NCBI GenBank assembly: GCA_964522665.1
Contig: CAZFVY010000015.1
Location: 1 to 64,000 of the forward strand
Length of the DNA: 64,000 bases
Source: CAZFVY01 sp964522665
GTDB lineage: Bacteria > Verrucomicrobiota > Verrucomicrobiia > Limisphaerales > CAZFVY01
Direction of reading: 5' to 3'
The position numbers and the translations under genes are program-made. Below, piece after piece: positions 25,201 through 34,700 of this stretch. Position 1 is the stretch's first letter, and each line of letters opens with the position of its first letter. The notes below the pieces were generated by a model. That model saw only the letters and a program-made list of their open reading frames with translations. It ran no database searches and was not told the DNA's origin.

Positions 25201-27330
25201 GTTGGGGTCGTACTTCGCGATGCCGCCGGCGGTCGCGAGCCAAAGGGTCCCGTCCTCCTCGGGGAAGATCGCGCGGACGCCCGCTTTCGGCAGACCGTCG
25301 GCGACGGTGAAATTGACCAGGCCGTTCGCGTCGTAACGGCAGAGTCCGTTCAGGGTGGCAATCCAGAGGAAACCGTCGGGCGATTGGTGAATGTCAAAAA
25401 TCTCATTGGCCGGCAAACCGTCCGCCGTGGTCAGACGGCTCCAGCGGCCGTCCGCCAAACGCAGGAGGCCATCGCGGGTGACACACCAGATAGTACCATC
25501 CTGCGCGGATAATATCTTGTGGATCAAATGCGTCGCGGAGACGGTCTCCGGATTCAGATTGGTGAACGTTCGGCCGTCGTAACGCGAAACCCCTTCGCCC
25601 GTCGCAAACCAAATGGCGCCGTCCGCCGCGCGACAAATGCTGCGAATGTCATTGTTCGGAAGTCCGTCACGGATCGTAAACTGGACGGTTTCCGTGCCTT
25701 TCGAGCGAACCGCTCCGTCGCGCGTTCCCGACCACACCGTGCCGTCTTCCGACTCCAGGAAGGCCTGAGTCCAGGCGCTCGATTTCGGTTCCTTTCCGCC
25801 CTGCCACCGAAAGCGGGACCCGTCAAATTCGCCGACTCCCGAAGGCGTGCCGATCCGCAGGAGGCCATTCGTCCCGCGGGCCAGGGCGGTCACATGATTG
25901 TCTTGCAGCCCTTCCCGCAGCGTGAACGATTCAAACTCTTCCCCGTCGAACCGGCTCAATCCGCCCGTGACTTCGCCCGACCAGATAAAACCATCCGGGC
26001 CGCGGGCGATCTGAGTCGCGGAAAGTTGCGGCAACCCTTCCTCGGAACTGTAGCTTTTCCACGTGCCGCGCTTCATGGCGGGGAACTGGAAACGTAGCCC
26101 ACGAACTGTCGTGCCCGCTTCAACCTTCACGACCGGGGCGGCCTCAAGTCCCCCGGCGCCGCCCGAGTACAAAAACCCGCGGCTGGTGAGGCACCGAAAG
26201 CGGTACGCGCCCGGCCGCAGGTTGATGAAACGAAATTCTCCGCGATCGTCCGTCAATACCGTGGCCAGCGCGTGCGGGTCAGCGGTTGTCCCGGTCGCCG
26301 CGAGGGCCTGCACCGGCAGAGCAACGTGCGGCGTGAGGTCATCCATCATCCGGGCGACCCCGACGACCGAGACGGCCTCGCCCACGACGAAATCCACGTT
26401 TGAACGAGCGCCGGGCCGCAGGCCGACGTCGAGCTTCCAGGTTCCAGCGTCCGCGGAGGTCGCGCGCAGGTCGTATTGGCCGTTGGCGGGAAGAACCGAC
26501 AGATGGTAACGGCCGGCGTCGTCGCTAAGCGTCGAGCTGATCTCGGAACCGCCCTGGAAGATTTGGATTTGCGCCTGCGGAACCGCCTGGCCGGAAACCG
26601 ACGCGACTCGTCCTTCCAAGCTCGCGCGGGTCGCCGGCAAAAGGCGCAGCGAAAACTGAGCCGAATCGGTGATTCGCTGCAGCTTGATGAGGCAGGGGTT
26701 GTTCCCCGCCTTTAACGGAACCACGAGTACGTTGCTATCGGCGCGGAACGCGCCTCGTTCGGCCGCGTCCAGCGCCTTCACTCCGTTAACCCACATCCGC
26801 GCGGCGTCCTCGCTCCCGAAGCGGAACTCGACATCCTGGTCGATCGCGCTGGAGATTTCGCAGTAGGCGTAGGTGAGCGTGTGAGTGTCGGTCGCCAACG
26901 CGTGTTCCGGCATGACGTAGTCGTGCGTCGAGTGGTAGCGGACCCAGGCCAACGGCTTGCCGTCGGATCCCCCGACCGAATCGCCCTCACGCGGGCGCGC
27001 GCCGGTCTCGCCGCCGCTGACGGTGAGGAAATCCTTCTCCAGTTGATCGGTGGCGAAGGGGCCAAGGAAGAGCCAATCGCGCGCGTACGTGCCGTCCACC
27101 GGATTCAACGCGGTGGGCCGCTCCGCCGCGCTCGCGGGTCGCGCGGAGAACACAATCGCGAGCGCCAGAAGCACGGCCAGCGCGGCAATAGCTTGAATTG
27201 CTTTTTTCACGCCGCCGTCCGCAATACCCGCGGGAGAGGTTCGCCCCGACCCGCGCCGGAGGGAGGCAGCCGATCGCTCCGCGTCATTCCCCGCCGCCGC
27301 GCCGCGAAATGGTACGGGCCTGCTTTTCAA
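22291..27330 (-). CDS. propeller-type hybrid sensor histidine kinase/response regulator, paralogue
   Basis: 1,679 residues, with the same order of parts as the kinase at 14976-19982 throughout: signal anchor ('AALAVLLALAIVFSARPASA'), 'DWLFLGPFATDQLEKDF' beta domain with 'RMWVNGVKALD', two carboxypeptidase-regulatory-like domains, propeller, Y_Y_Y, membrane helix, an Ala/Lys-rich coiled coil that is 11 residues longer ('DAKEAADAAKAAADTAKNAA'), HisKA ('NMSHEIRTPLNAILGYAQIL'), HATPase, receiver with Asp near 1519 ('LLDIEMPGLTG') and the shared C-terminal domain. All catalytic residues are present. Divergence is spread evenly, so this is an old duplication. The start faces the divergent kinase at 27587 across ~255 bp of shared promoter region. 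Confidence 0.9.
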   Translation of the reverse strand: MKSRPVPFRGAAAGNDAERSAASLRRGSGRTSPAGIADGGVKKAIQAIAALAVLLALAIVFSARPASAAERPTALNPVDGTYARDWLFLGPFATDQLEKDFLTVSGGETGARPREGDSVGGSDGKPLAWVRYHSTHDYVMPEHALATDTHTLTYAYCEISSAIDQDVEFRFGSEDAARMWVNGVKALDAAERGAFRADSNVLVVPLKAGNNPCLIKLQRITDSAQFSLRLLPATRASLEGRVASVSGQAVPQAQIQIFQGGSEISSTLSDDAGRYHLSVLPANGQYDLRATSADAGTWKLDVGLRPGARSNVDFVVGEAVSVVGVARMMDDLTPHVALPVQALAATGTTADPHALATVLTDDRGEFRFINLRPGAYRFRCLTSRGFLYSGGAGGLEAAPVVKVEAGTTVRGLRFQFPAMKRGTWKSYSSEEGLPQLSATQIARGPDGFIWSGEVTGGLSRFDGEEFESFTLREGLQDNHVTALARGTNGLLRIGTPSGVGEFDGSRFRWQGGKEPKSSAWTQAFLESEDGTVWSGTRDGAVRSKGTETVQFTIRDGLPNNDIRSICRAADGAIWFATGEGVSRYDGRTFTNLNPETVSATHLIHKILSAQDGTIWCVTRDGLLRLADGRWSRLTTADGLPANEIFDIHQSPDGFLWIATLNGLCRYDANGLVNFTVADGLPKAGVRAIFPEEDGTLWLATAGGIAKYDPNGLIQFTIKDGLLDQYGKQAGVLSLLPLPNGDLWVGTVWGGVFRLRGQTLERLPRAPFPAYIRAMERASDGTIWLGTSDGLLRSDGEKFEKALDRAWVVALALTPDGQIWFGHGWAGGGISSYDPKSKVVTTYTTSSTPSLPNNNIWAIVPIDHQNLWVGTEAGLLRFSAGTFSQPAWLSQLPPRFSVSTLRADADGLLWLGGPEGLVQFKDSTARWLKKGRELPPSGVFCLDRSTRHGLWGGTESRGLVGYDGTVVSSIEDRDGVAGRFIVALATDARGDQWLGSEDGGLTRYRRNDVRPSVRLTVTEIDGGTLTNSAATPEITVGQRLTVRFHEIDFKTDLKKRQFSYRLTGAQNQLVAAGIVRERRFDWAPKQAGDYTFAVQAIDRDLNYSPPAELKLRVLPPWYFNAWIVAPAGGGVVALVFFSAITGWRYVGQRRESARLKDQMLDQERQARASLEGKNRELRDAKEAADAAKAAADTAKNAADVANQAKSLFLANMSHEIRTPLNAILGYAQILKRDRGILEHQRRAVATIENSGSHLLALINEILDLSKIESGRMELQESEFHLEELIQGLAVMFELRCRQKGLSWRVTGLAGESLPVRGDEAKLRQVLINLLGNAVKFTDRGMVELRITPPAAQRVGGSSEASAAPASDQPDRYLFEIIDTGTGISAQGKENIFEPFTQGQEGKKKGGTGLGLAIARRQIELIGGRLELDTKVGHGARFYFSLRLPPATELGAAKPARSTPRVRRLREGARVSALVVDDVEENRDVLAQFLTALGVNVTVAAGGEAGWRELQKRRFDVALLDIEMPGLTGKDIAIRVLEQFGAGYVKLVAISASVLKHEQSKYFEIGFNAFVPKPFRFEQLCDCLAELLNVEFEYETGEPEAPAEEPAPTYAPLTLPDELFARLHHAAEVYSVTEFENYLVEMESLGPEQRLLAERLRELSRNVKFDEIIAALDASRGRSSA

Positions 27331-27550
27331 TGATGGGATGAAGATTAATCACACGGGCGCTTTCGGCAAAGGGAAATAGCGCGAAACGGCAGTGTCGCGC
27401 CGGGTGAAACGCGGGACATCCGGGCGCTCGATCGCCGGTCGCGCACGAGTGGCGTTCGAACTCGCGGCGCCGCGGGGAGCGGAACCGGTGCGCGTCAAAC
27501 CGGAGCGCGCGAACCGTCATGCCGCGGGTATTTTCACCGTTTCATTTCTT

Positions 27551-27578
27551 TTGCGTTTTGGAGCGCGCGTACTAAAAT
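27551..27578 (+). promoter_or_regulatory. possible promoter with leaderless start
   Basis: TTGCGT and TAAAAT are separated by 16 bp and end 8 bp before the GTG at 27587. If real, transcription would start at or next to the GTG and give a leaderless mRNA, consistent with the absence of a ribosome-binding site. This is a motif-only call in GC-rich DNA. Confidence 0.25.
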
Positions 27579-27586
27579 CCGCCACT

Positions 27587-30500
27587 GTGACTAAGCCGGT
27601 GCGCCAACTTGGTTCGGGATCATCCGCGGGGGCCTGGAGCCGGAATCTTATTCTGGTGGCGTCCTGCGTTTGGGGCGTGACGTGCCGGGCGCAGACCGAT
27701 GAGGGTCGGCTCGCCAAGCCCGAAGCTCCGCCTTCGCCGGTGGTCGTTCCGGGGGAGCCTCGTCCCGGCGCCGACCGGCCGCTCCCGCGACCCGACCCGG
27801 CGCTGCCCCGGCCGCGGGCGCCGGATCGGGCGCCGCCAACGCAGCCGCATGATTTTAGCCGCTTTCGGGCGGAGCATTTGGTGGACTCGTGGAGCACGGA
27901 TGACGGGCTGCCCCAAAATTCCATTATTTCCATCGCGCAAACGCCGGACGGCTATTTATGGCTGGCGACGTTTGCCGGAGTGGTGCGCTTCGATGGGTTG
28001 CGTTTCACCGTCTTCGACGCCGGCAACACGCCTGAGCTGGTAAGCAGCCGGATCGTCAATCTCAAGGTCGATCGCCACGGCGCGCTCTGGATTCGTTCGG
28101 AATACGGAGATATCGCGCGGCTCGCGGGCGGTCGATTCACCCATTTCACGGCCGCGGATGGCTTGCCGGCGCGGGTTGGCGTCGCCGTCTTCACGGAGGA
28201 CCAAGCGGGGAATTTTTGGGTGCCGGGAATCTCGGACCAGGGAATACTGCGGTTGGAAGGGGAGAAATTCGTCGTGCGCGTGCCGCCGGTTCCCGCGATG
28301 AGTCGGGGCTACCAAACGTTGATCCCGACCCGGGACGGAAGCATCTGGGGCACCGGTGGGAATATCCTGACCAAGCTCTGGCCCGGAGAGGTGGTTGACT
28401 ATGTTTTCGACGCGGAGCGACCGGAGGCGTTGGTCAAACTTTCGGACCTGGACCTCACCCGGTCGCTGCAAATCACGTTTCTGGAGCCCAGTCGAGATGG
28501 CGGCATTTGGGTCGCCAACGTCGATGGATTAAGGAAATTCCGTGACGGCCGCTGGCAGGAATTCCGGCCCGCTCACGGACCACTGGCCTCGGTGGCGAAC
28601 GTCTATGAGGACCGCGCGGGCAACCTTTGGGTGGGAACGTGGGATGACGGCTTATGGCAATTCGACGTTAAGGGAGAAGTGCATAAACACAAACTGACCG
28701 ACAGCCCGGCGCACGAGCCGGTGCGTTCGATATTTGAAGACCGGGAAGGCAACCTGTGGGTCGGCACGCTCGGCGCCGGTTTGTTTCGGGTCAAGCCGCG
28801 CCTCTTCACGATCTATGGCATCAAGGATGGGTTGGCGGGCAAAGTCGTGCGTTCGATCACCCGGGGCGCCGATGGGACGGTTTGGATGTTGAATAGCGAC
28901 CAGATTAATTGGTTGCAGGAACAGACGCAGCCTCGCGTTCAGCGCGTGCAGTCGGACATCTCCTGGGCCTCGTGCAATCTGGTCGGCCGGGATGGGACGG
29001 CCTGGGTGGGCACATTACGGAATGGCTTGTTCCGTTACCGGAAAGGAGAGTGGTTTCATTATCCCTTCGAGCGTTCCGTGCTTAACCTTTTCGAGGACCG
29101 CGGCGGCGTGCTGTGGCTGGGCGCCGACCATCTGCTGGCCCGCGTGGAAGGCGACGCGATTCGGAAGATTCCGTCCCCGGACGGTGGTCAGCTGGACGTC
29201 AACGCGATGGCCGACGACAGCCTGGGCGGTCTCTACCTCGGGTTAAATGGCGCGGGCTTGCTCCGCTATTCGCGGGGCGAGTGGACCCGATTCTCGAAGA
29301 GTGACGGGCTGCCTGACGAGCGCGTCTGGTCGCTCTACGTGGACGCTGAGAACACGGTTTGGATGGGCGGCTATGATCGGGGATTGGCGCGTCTCAAGGC
29401 CGGCAAGATATTTAGCTTTTCCGCGCCCGGTTTGCGGTTGCCCGGCTTTATCGGGAGCATCCTCGAGGATAATTACGGGACGCTATGGCTCACCTCGAAT
29501 CACGGAATCCACACCGTTTCCAAAAAAGAGTTGAACGACTTCGCGGACGGGACATCCGATGCGATCAATACCATTCGCTATACCCAGCGCGACGGGCTGG
29601 CGACGTCCGAATGCGCCAGCAGCACGCAGCCAGTCTCCTTCAAAGGGAGCGACGGCCGGCTCTGGTTCGCGACGATGTCCGGGGTCGCGGTAGTCGATCC
29701 GTCCACGTTGCCCCACAACACGGTTCCGCCGCCGGTCGCGATCGAAGAGGTCTTGATCGACGACGCGGAGACGACCAAGCGCGACGGCCTGGTCACCGTG
29801 CCGCCGGGCAAGCATCGAATTGAAATTCGCTTCACCGCCCTCAGTCTGACGGCGCCGGAGAAACTTCGGTTCAAGTATCAATTGGAAAGCTTCGATCCAG
29901 GCTGGGTGGACGCCGGAACGCAGCGCGTCGCGCACTATACCGCGGTGGCCCCCGGTCGATACCGCTTCCGCGTACAAGGGTGCAACAATGACGGCGTGTG
30001 GAGCGAGACCAGCGCGAATCTGGCGATCGCGGTGGTTCCCTACTACTGGCAGACGGGATGGTTTATCGGGCTGGCGCTGGCCTCGCTTCTGGGCGTTGGA
30101 GTCGCGGGGTATCATCGGCGCATCACGACGCTGAAACGCGAGCGGCTGGCGCAGGCCGAGTTTTCGCGCCGCTTGATCGAATCGCAAGAACTGGAGCGGA
30201 AACGAATCTCGGCCGAATTGCACGACGGACTCGGGCAAAGCCTTCTGCTGATTCGGAACCGCGCCGTGATGGGGCGCGAGCAGGTCGTTTCGTCGGCCGG
30301 CGACACCGCGCCGCTGGACGCGATTTCCGAGGCGGCGCTCAGCGCGATCAACGAGGTCCGCTCGATCGCCTACGATCTGCGTCCGTACGAACTGGATCGC
30401 CTCGGCTTGACCAAGGCCATTGAGTCGGTCGTCGAGCGAGCGGCCAACGCGGCGGGCTTTCGCACCGAGCTGGAGATCGAATTGATCGATGACTTGCTGC

Positions 30501-30817
30501 CGCCGGAATTTGAGATCAACCTCTACCGCATCGCCCAAGAGGCGGTGACTAACGCGGTCAAGTACGCGCGGGCCCAGACGCTCATGCTGTCGCTCAAAGC
30601 GGAGGGCGACGCGTTGCATTTGGTGATACGGGACGATGGTTGCGGCATGGCGAATCTGAACGGCATGCCGGGCCCTTCCCGGAAAGGCGGCCTGGGCATG
30701 GTTGGGATTTCGGAACGCGCCAAGATCATGAGTGGCCAGGCCACCTTCGTCTCGGCGCCCGGGCAGGGAACCACGCTGACCGTCGTCATTCCATTAGCCA
30801 ATTATGGCAGAAACTGA
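27587..30817 (+). CDS. propeller-type sensor histidine kinase (HisKA_3/NarX-like)
   Basis: About 1,076 residues from the GTG at 27587, chosen because it is followed by a normal signal peptide ('NLILVASCVWGVTCRAQ'); a GTG at 27392 would add 65 Arg-rich residues. After cleavage comes a Pro/Arg-rich linker ('PGADRPLPRPDPALPRPRAP'), then a regulator propeller ('STDDGLPQNSIISIAQTPDG' and many 'G.LWVGT' blades), a Y_Y_Y domain, one membrane helix (~822-842), and a HisKA_3 dimerisation domain with the phospho-His near residue 879 ('RISAELHDGLGQSLLLI'). The HATPase has 'AQEAVTNAVKYARA', 'DDGCGM' and 'GGLGMVGISERA'. Unlike its divergent neighbours it has no receiver; its partner is the response regulator that overlaps its end by 14 bp. 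Confidence 0.9.
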   Translation: MTKPVRQLGSGSSAGAWSRNLILVASCVWGVTCRAQTDEGRLAKPEAPPSPVVVPGEPRPGADRPLPRPDPALPRPRAPDRAPPTQPHDFSRFRAEHLVDSWSTDDGLPQNSIISIAQTPDGYLWLATFAGVVRFDGLRFTVFDAGNTPELVSSRIVNLKVDRHGALWIRSEYGDIARLAGGRFTHFTAADGLPARVGVAVFTEDQAGNFWVPGISDQGILRLEGEKFVVRVPPVPAMSRGYQTLIPTRDGSIWGTGGNILTKLWPGEVVDYVFDAERPEALVKLSDLDLTRSLQITFLEPSRDGGIWVANVDGLRKFRDGRWQEFRPAHGPLASVANVYEDRAGNLWVGTWDDGLWQFDVKGEVHKHKLTDSPAHEPVRSIFEDREGNLWVGTLGAGLFRVKPRLFTIYGIKDGLAGKVVRSITRGADGTVWMLNSDQINWLQEQTQPRVQRVQSDISWASCNLVGRDGTAWVGTLRNGLFRYRKGEWFHYPFERSVLNLFEDRGGVLWLGADHLLARVEGDAIRKIPSPDGGQLDVNAMADDSLGGLYLGLNGAGLLRYSRGEWTRFSKSDGLPDERVWSLYVDAENTVWMGGYDRGLARLKAGKIFSFSAPGLRLPGFIGSILEDNYGTLWLTSNHGIHTVSKKELNDFADGTSDAINTIRYTQRDGLATSECASSTQPVSFKGSDGRLWFATMSGVAVVDPSTLPHNTVPPPVAIEEVLIDDAETTKRDGLVTVPPGKHRIEIRFTALSLTAPEKLRFKYQLESFDPGWVDAGTQRVAHYTAVAPGRYRFRVQGCNNDGVWSETSANLAIAVVPYYWQTGWFIGLALASLLGVGVAGYHRRITTLKRERLAQAEFSRRLIESQELERKRISAELHDGLGQSLLLIRNRAVMGREQVVSSAGDTAPLDAISEAALSAINEVRSIAYDLRPYELDRLGLTKAIESVVERAANAAGFRTELEIELIDDLLPPEFEINLYRIAQEAVTNAVKYARAQTLMLSLKAEGDALHLVIRDDGCGMANLNGMPGPSRKGGLGMVGISERAKIMSGQATFVSAPGQGTTLTVVIPLANYGRN

Positions 30818-31463
30818 ACGGATCAAGGTCATCATCGTCGAGGATCACCCCATCTTTCGCGAGGGGCTGCGGCACGTGATCAACCGGGACCCCTCGATCC
30901 TGGTCGTGGCCGAAGCCAGCGACGGCGTCGAGGGCCTGCGGTTGGCGCGGCAGTTGTTGCCCGACGTGGCATTGCTCGACATCGACCTGCCGGGCGCCAC
31001 CGGCCTGGACATCGCGCGGGAAATTAACGACGCGCAACTCTCGGTCGGCCTGGTAATCCTGACCATGCACAACGAGGAAAACATGTTCAACGCGGCGATG
31101 GATTGCGGCGTCAAAGGATATGTCCTGAAGGAAAACGCCCCCGGCGATATCGTCGCCTGCATCAAATCGGTCGCCGAGGGTCAATATTACCTGACGGCGT
31201 CGATTTCCGGCTACCTCGTCCGCCGCAACAGCCGCGCGGCCGAGCTTCGCAAGAAGCTGCCGACGATTTCTGATCTCAGCCCGATGGAGCGGCGCATTCT
31301 CAAAATGATCGGCGAGAATCGCTCGAGCAAGGACATCGCCGGCATTCTGTTCATCAGCCCGCGGACGGTCGGCACTCACCGCACGAACATCAGCATGAAG
31401 CTCGGCCTGCATGGCAGCCACGCGCTGATCCAATTCGCCATCGAGCACCGTTCGGAGTTGTAA
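30804..31463 (+). CDS. NarL/FixJ-type response regulator
   Basis: 219 residues; its start overlaps the kinase gene by 14 bp, so the two form a translationally coupled cognate pair. The receiver has the acidic pair E13-D14, phospho-Asp 59 ('VALLDIDLPGATG'), a Thr at the switch position ('VILTMHNEE') and Lys in 'GYVLKENAP'. The C-terminal LuxR helix-turn-helix is 'LSPMERRILKMIGENRSSKD', followed by 'ISPRTVGTHRTNI'. Phosphorylation by the HisKA_3 kinase should trigger dimerisation and DNA binding. The next gene, 238 bp downstream on the same strand, is the giant exported protein, a natural candidate target. No operator could be identified by eye in that gap. Confidence 0.92.
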   Translation: MAETERIKVIIVEDHPIFREGLRHVINRDPSILVVAEASDGVEGLRLARQLLPDVALLDIDLPGATGLDIAREINDAQLSVGLVILTMHNEENMFNAAMDCGVKGYVLKENAPGDIVACIKSVAEGQYYLTASISGYLVRRNSRAAELRKKLPTISDLSPMERRILKMIGENRSSKDIAGILFISPRTVGTHRTNISMKLGLHGSHALIQFAIEHRSEL

Positions 31464-31701
31464 TCTCCCGACGGCAGAGCGCGTCCGTCTGCCTCCGAGA
31501 GCCTGCCGGCCGCTCCCGCGGCGGCTTCCAACTCTGAATTCTCCAGCCCGCGATACGTTCAATGACGTAGCTCGAATTGCGTCTCGGCGTGCAGCCCAGA
31601 ATCCGGCCTCGGCCCGATTCACAAATCCCCGCGGAAGGTCTCATAGTCTCACCCGTAACAAGTTCTGGGCCGATTGCGGCCCCCAAGATGCGTTGACAAT
31701 T

Positions 31702-34700
31702 ATGAAATCGATCGAACCCAAGCTCGCGAATTTTGCGGGCCTCGCCGCGGTGGCCTTTCTGCTCGCTTTTGCGCTGCCCGCCCGCGGTCAAACCCCCACG
31801 GCCGGTTACGCGTTGAATCTGGACGGTGTCGCCGGCTACGTGAATCTCCCCGCCGGAGAGATCAACCTGGCGAATAGCTCGTTCACGATCGAATTCTGGG
31901 CCAAGCGCGCCCGCACCGGCGCGGAATTCTTCATCGGCCAGGGAACGGGCACGACCGATCAATATCTCCATATCGGTTTTCGCGAGAATGACTCCTTCTC
32001 CTTCAACTTCTGGGCCGATGATATGCAGACGGCCGCGTCCTACACGGACCAGAATTGGCATCACTGGGCCTGCACCTACAATTCGACCAACCGCGCGCGG
32101 GTGATCTACCAGGACGGCGTGGTCGTCGGAACCAGCACGGCGGCCGCGAACTTTCAAGGCTCGGGGGACTTTCACATCGGCGAGGGATTGGGATTATATT
32201 TCAAGGGTAACGTCGATGAACTGAGGATTTGGAACGTCGCGCGCGCGCAAAGTGACATTCAGGCGATCATGAATTCTCCGTTTCCCTTTACGATTCCCGG
32301 CGTCGTCGCCCTGCTCGAGTTTGACCAGGGATCGGGAACGACCGCGACGGATAGTTCGACCTTTGGGCGGAATGGCACGCTGGTGAACGGGGTCAGTTGG
32401 GTGGTTTCCGGCGCGCCGCTCCGATTCTCCAGTCGATTGGTCATTATTACTTCGCCGCAATCGGCGGTGGCGGGCGTGACTTCGGGGACGATCACGGTCC
32501 AGCGGCAGGCGCAGAATATTCTTGGGAGTTGGGGCGCCAACACCTCCGACCCGAATTTGGCGGTCGGGTTGGCTTCGACCTCCGCCGCCGGTCTCTTCCG
32601 CGACACCGGCGATTCGGTGAACCTGACGACGATTACGATCCCGTTCGGCCAAAGTTCCGCCAGTTTCCGTTACAAAGACACGACCGCCGGATCGCCCGTG
32701 GTCACCACCAGTTCCTCCGGCCTGAGTAGCTCGCAGCAAACCGAAACGATCACTTCCGCGGCCGCGACGGTTTTGACGGCGCAGGGGCTCGCCGCGAGTC
32801 AAACGGCGGGAGTTCCCGCGAGCTTTACCATTACCGCCAAGGACGGTTTCAATAACACCGCGACCCAGTTCACCGGGACCGTTTCATTTACCAGCAGCGA
32901 CGGGGCGGCCTCTCTGCCGGCCAGCTATACCTTTGTCACCGCGGATAACGGCGTCCACACTTTCAGCGCCACGTTCAAGACGGTCGGTTCGCAGTCGCTG
33001 ACGGCTGCCGCGTCCGGGGTGACTTCGGCTACGCAATCCGGGATTGTGGTGGCTCCGGGCGCGGCGACGAGCCTGGTCGCGGCCGGCTATCCCTCGTCAA
33101 TCACCGCGGGAACCGCGGGGAGTTTTACGGTGACGGCGCTCGACGCCTTCAATAACACGGCCACTCAGTTCACCGGGACGGTCTCCTTCAGCATGAGCGA
33201 CCAAGCCGCGACTCCTCCGACCAATTACACGTTCGTCGCGGCGGACAATGGAACGCACACCTTTAGCGCGACGTTCAAAACCGCCGGTTCCCAATCGTTG
33301 AAAGCGCTCTCGACCGGTTTGACGCCCGGAGTCCTGCCCAGTGTTCAGGTTAATCCGTACGTCGCCACCCCGACGACCCTGGCGGACAGTGGCGCTGGGT
33401 CGCTTCGCCAGGCGCTGCTCGATCTGAGCGCGGCCGCGGTGTCGGGAACGATCGATCTTTCTGGTTTGAATGGAACGATCCTGCTGTCAAGCCCGCTGCC
33501 GATCATCGACCAAGGCGTCACGATCAGCGGCCCGGGCGCGGGTTCCCTGGCGATTAACGGCAATAATTTGTATCGTGTCTTCTTTGTGGACGCGCCGGGC
33601 GCGAGCGTCCTCATTAAGGGGGTTACGATCGCGAAGGGCCGCGCCAAAGGGGGCAACGGAGGAATTGGCAACAGCGGCGGTGGTGGCGGTCTGGGGGCGG
33701 GTGGCGGCCTATTCGTCAATGCCGGCAACGTGACTCTTTCGGGAGTTGAGTTCGTCGGTAACAGCGCGGCGGGCGGTAATGGTGGCTCAATCGGAAGTTC
33801 CGGTCCCATTGGCGGCGGCGGTGGTGGTGGTTTGGGGGGCGACGGTGGCGCGGGCGGGAGTCTCGCGGGCGCCGGCGGCGGCGGGTATCTGGGAATCGGC
33901 GGCCCGGGTGGCGCCGACAGTGGTGGCTACGGCGGGGGTGGCGGCGGCGGTGGCAAGTTCGGCAATGGCGCCGGTAATACCGTAGCTGCCGGTGGCGGCG
34001 GCGGCGGTTTGGGCAATGCGTCCGGTCAGTCCGGCGGCTCGGGCGGCGGGGGCCAAGGGGGAAATAATACCAGTCGCGGCGGCAACTCGGCTGGCGCGAA
34101 TGGGCAAGTGAATGGCGGTGGCGGCGGCGGCGGCGATGGAGCCGTCAGCGGCTACGAAGGTGGTAACGGCGGCGCTGGCGGCAAGTTCGGCGGTGGCGGC
34201 GGCGCCAGGATGGCCGGCAACGCTGGCTCTGGTGGCGATTTTGGCGGTGGCGGCGGCGCCGGCGATGACGGGGGGTATCCTGGTAATCTTGCCAACGCGG
34301 GTGGTGGTGGGTTTGGCGGCGGCGCCGGGGGCGCCGGCTGGTACAATTCGGGCGGCCTGGCTGGCTTTGGCGCCGGCGGTGGCGGGTCGGATTTTGGTAA
34401 CGGCGGGCCGGGGGCCTTTGGCGGCGCGGGTGGATGGGATGATATTGATCATCGGGCGGGGGGCGGTGGTGGCGCCGCGCTCGGCGCTTCGGTATTTGTC
34501 CGCGCGTCCAATGGCGCCACGCTTACCTTGATTGACAGCGAATCCGACGCTGGCTTGCTGACTCCCGGGCTGGCCGGCTCGGGCATCGTTGTGCAGAATC
34601 AGTCCTGGCCCGCGTCGAACGGATCGAGCGCCGGGAATTCTTTCTTTTTGCTGGGTGGGACGACCACCTTAACCATTCAGAGCGGAACCAGAACCATTTC

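Noticed and set aside
33787..34452. Ala/Pro-rich frames antisense or frame-shifted to the Gly-rich regions
   Set aside because: They are complements or shifts of GGC/GGT repeats in the giant gene; composition alone explains them.
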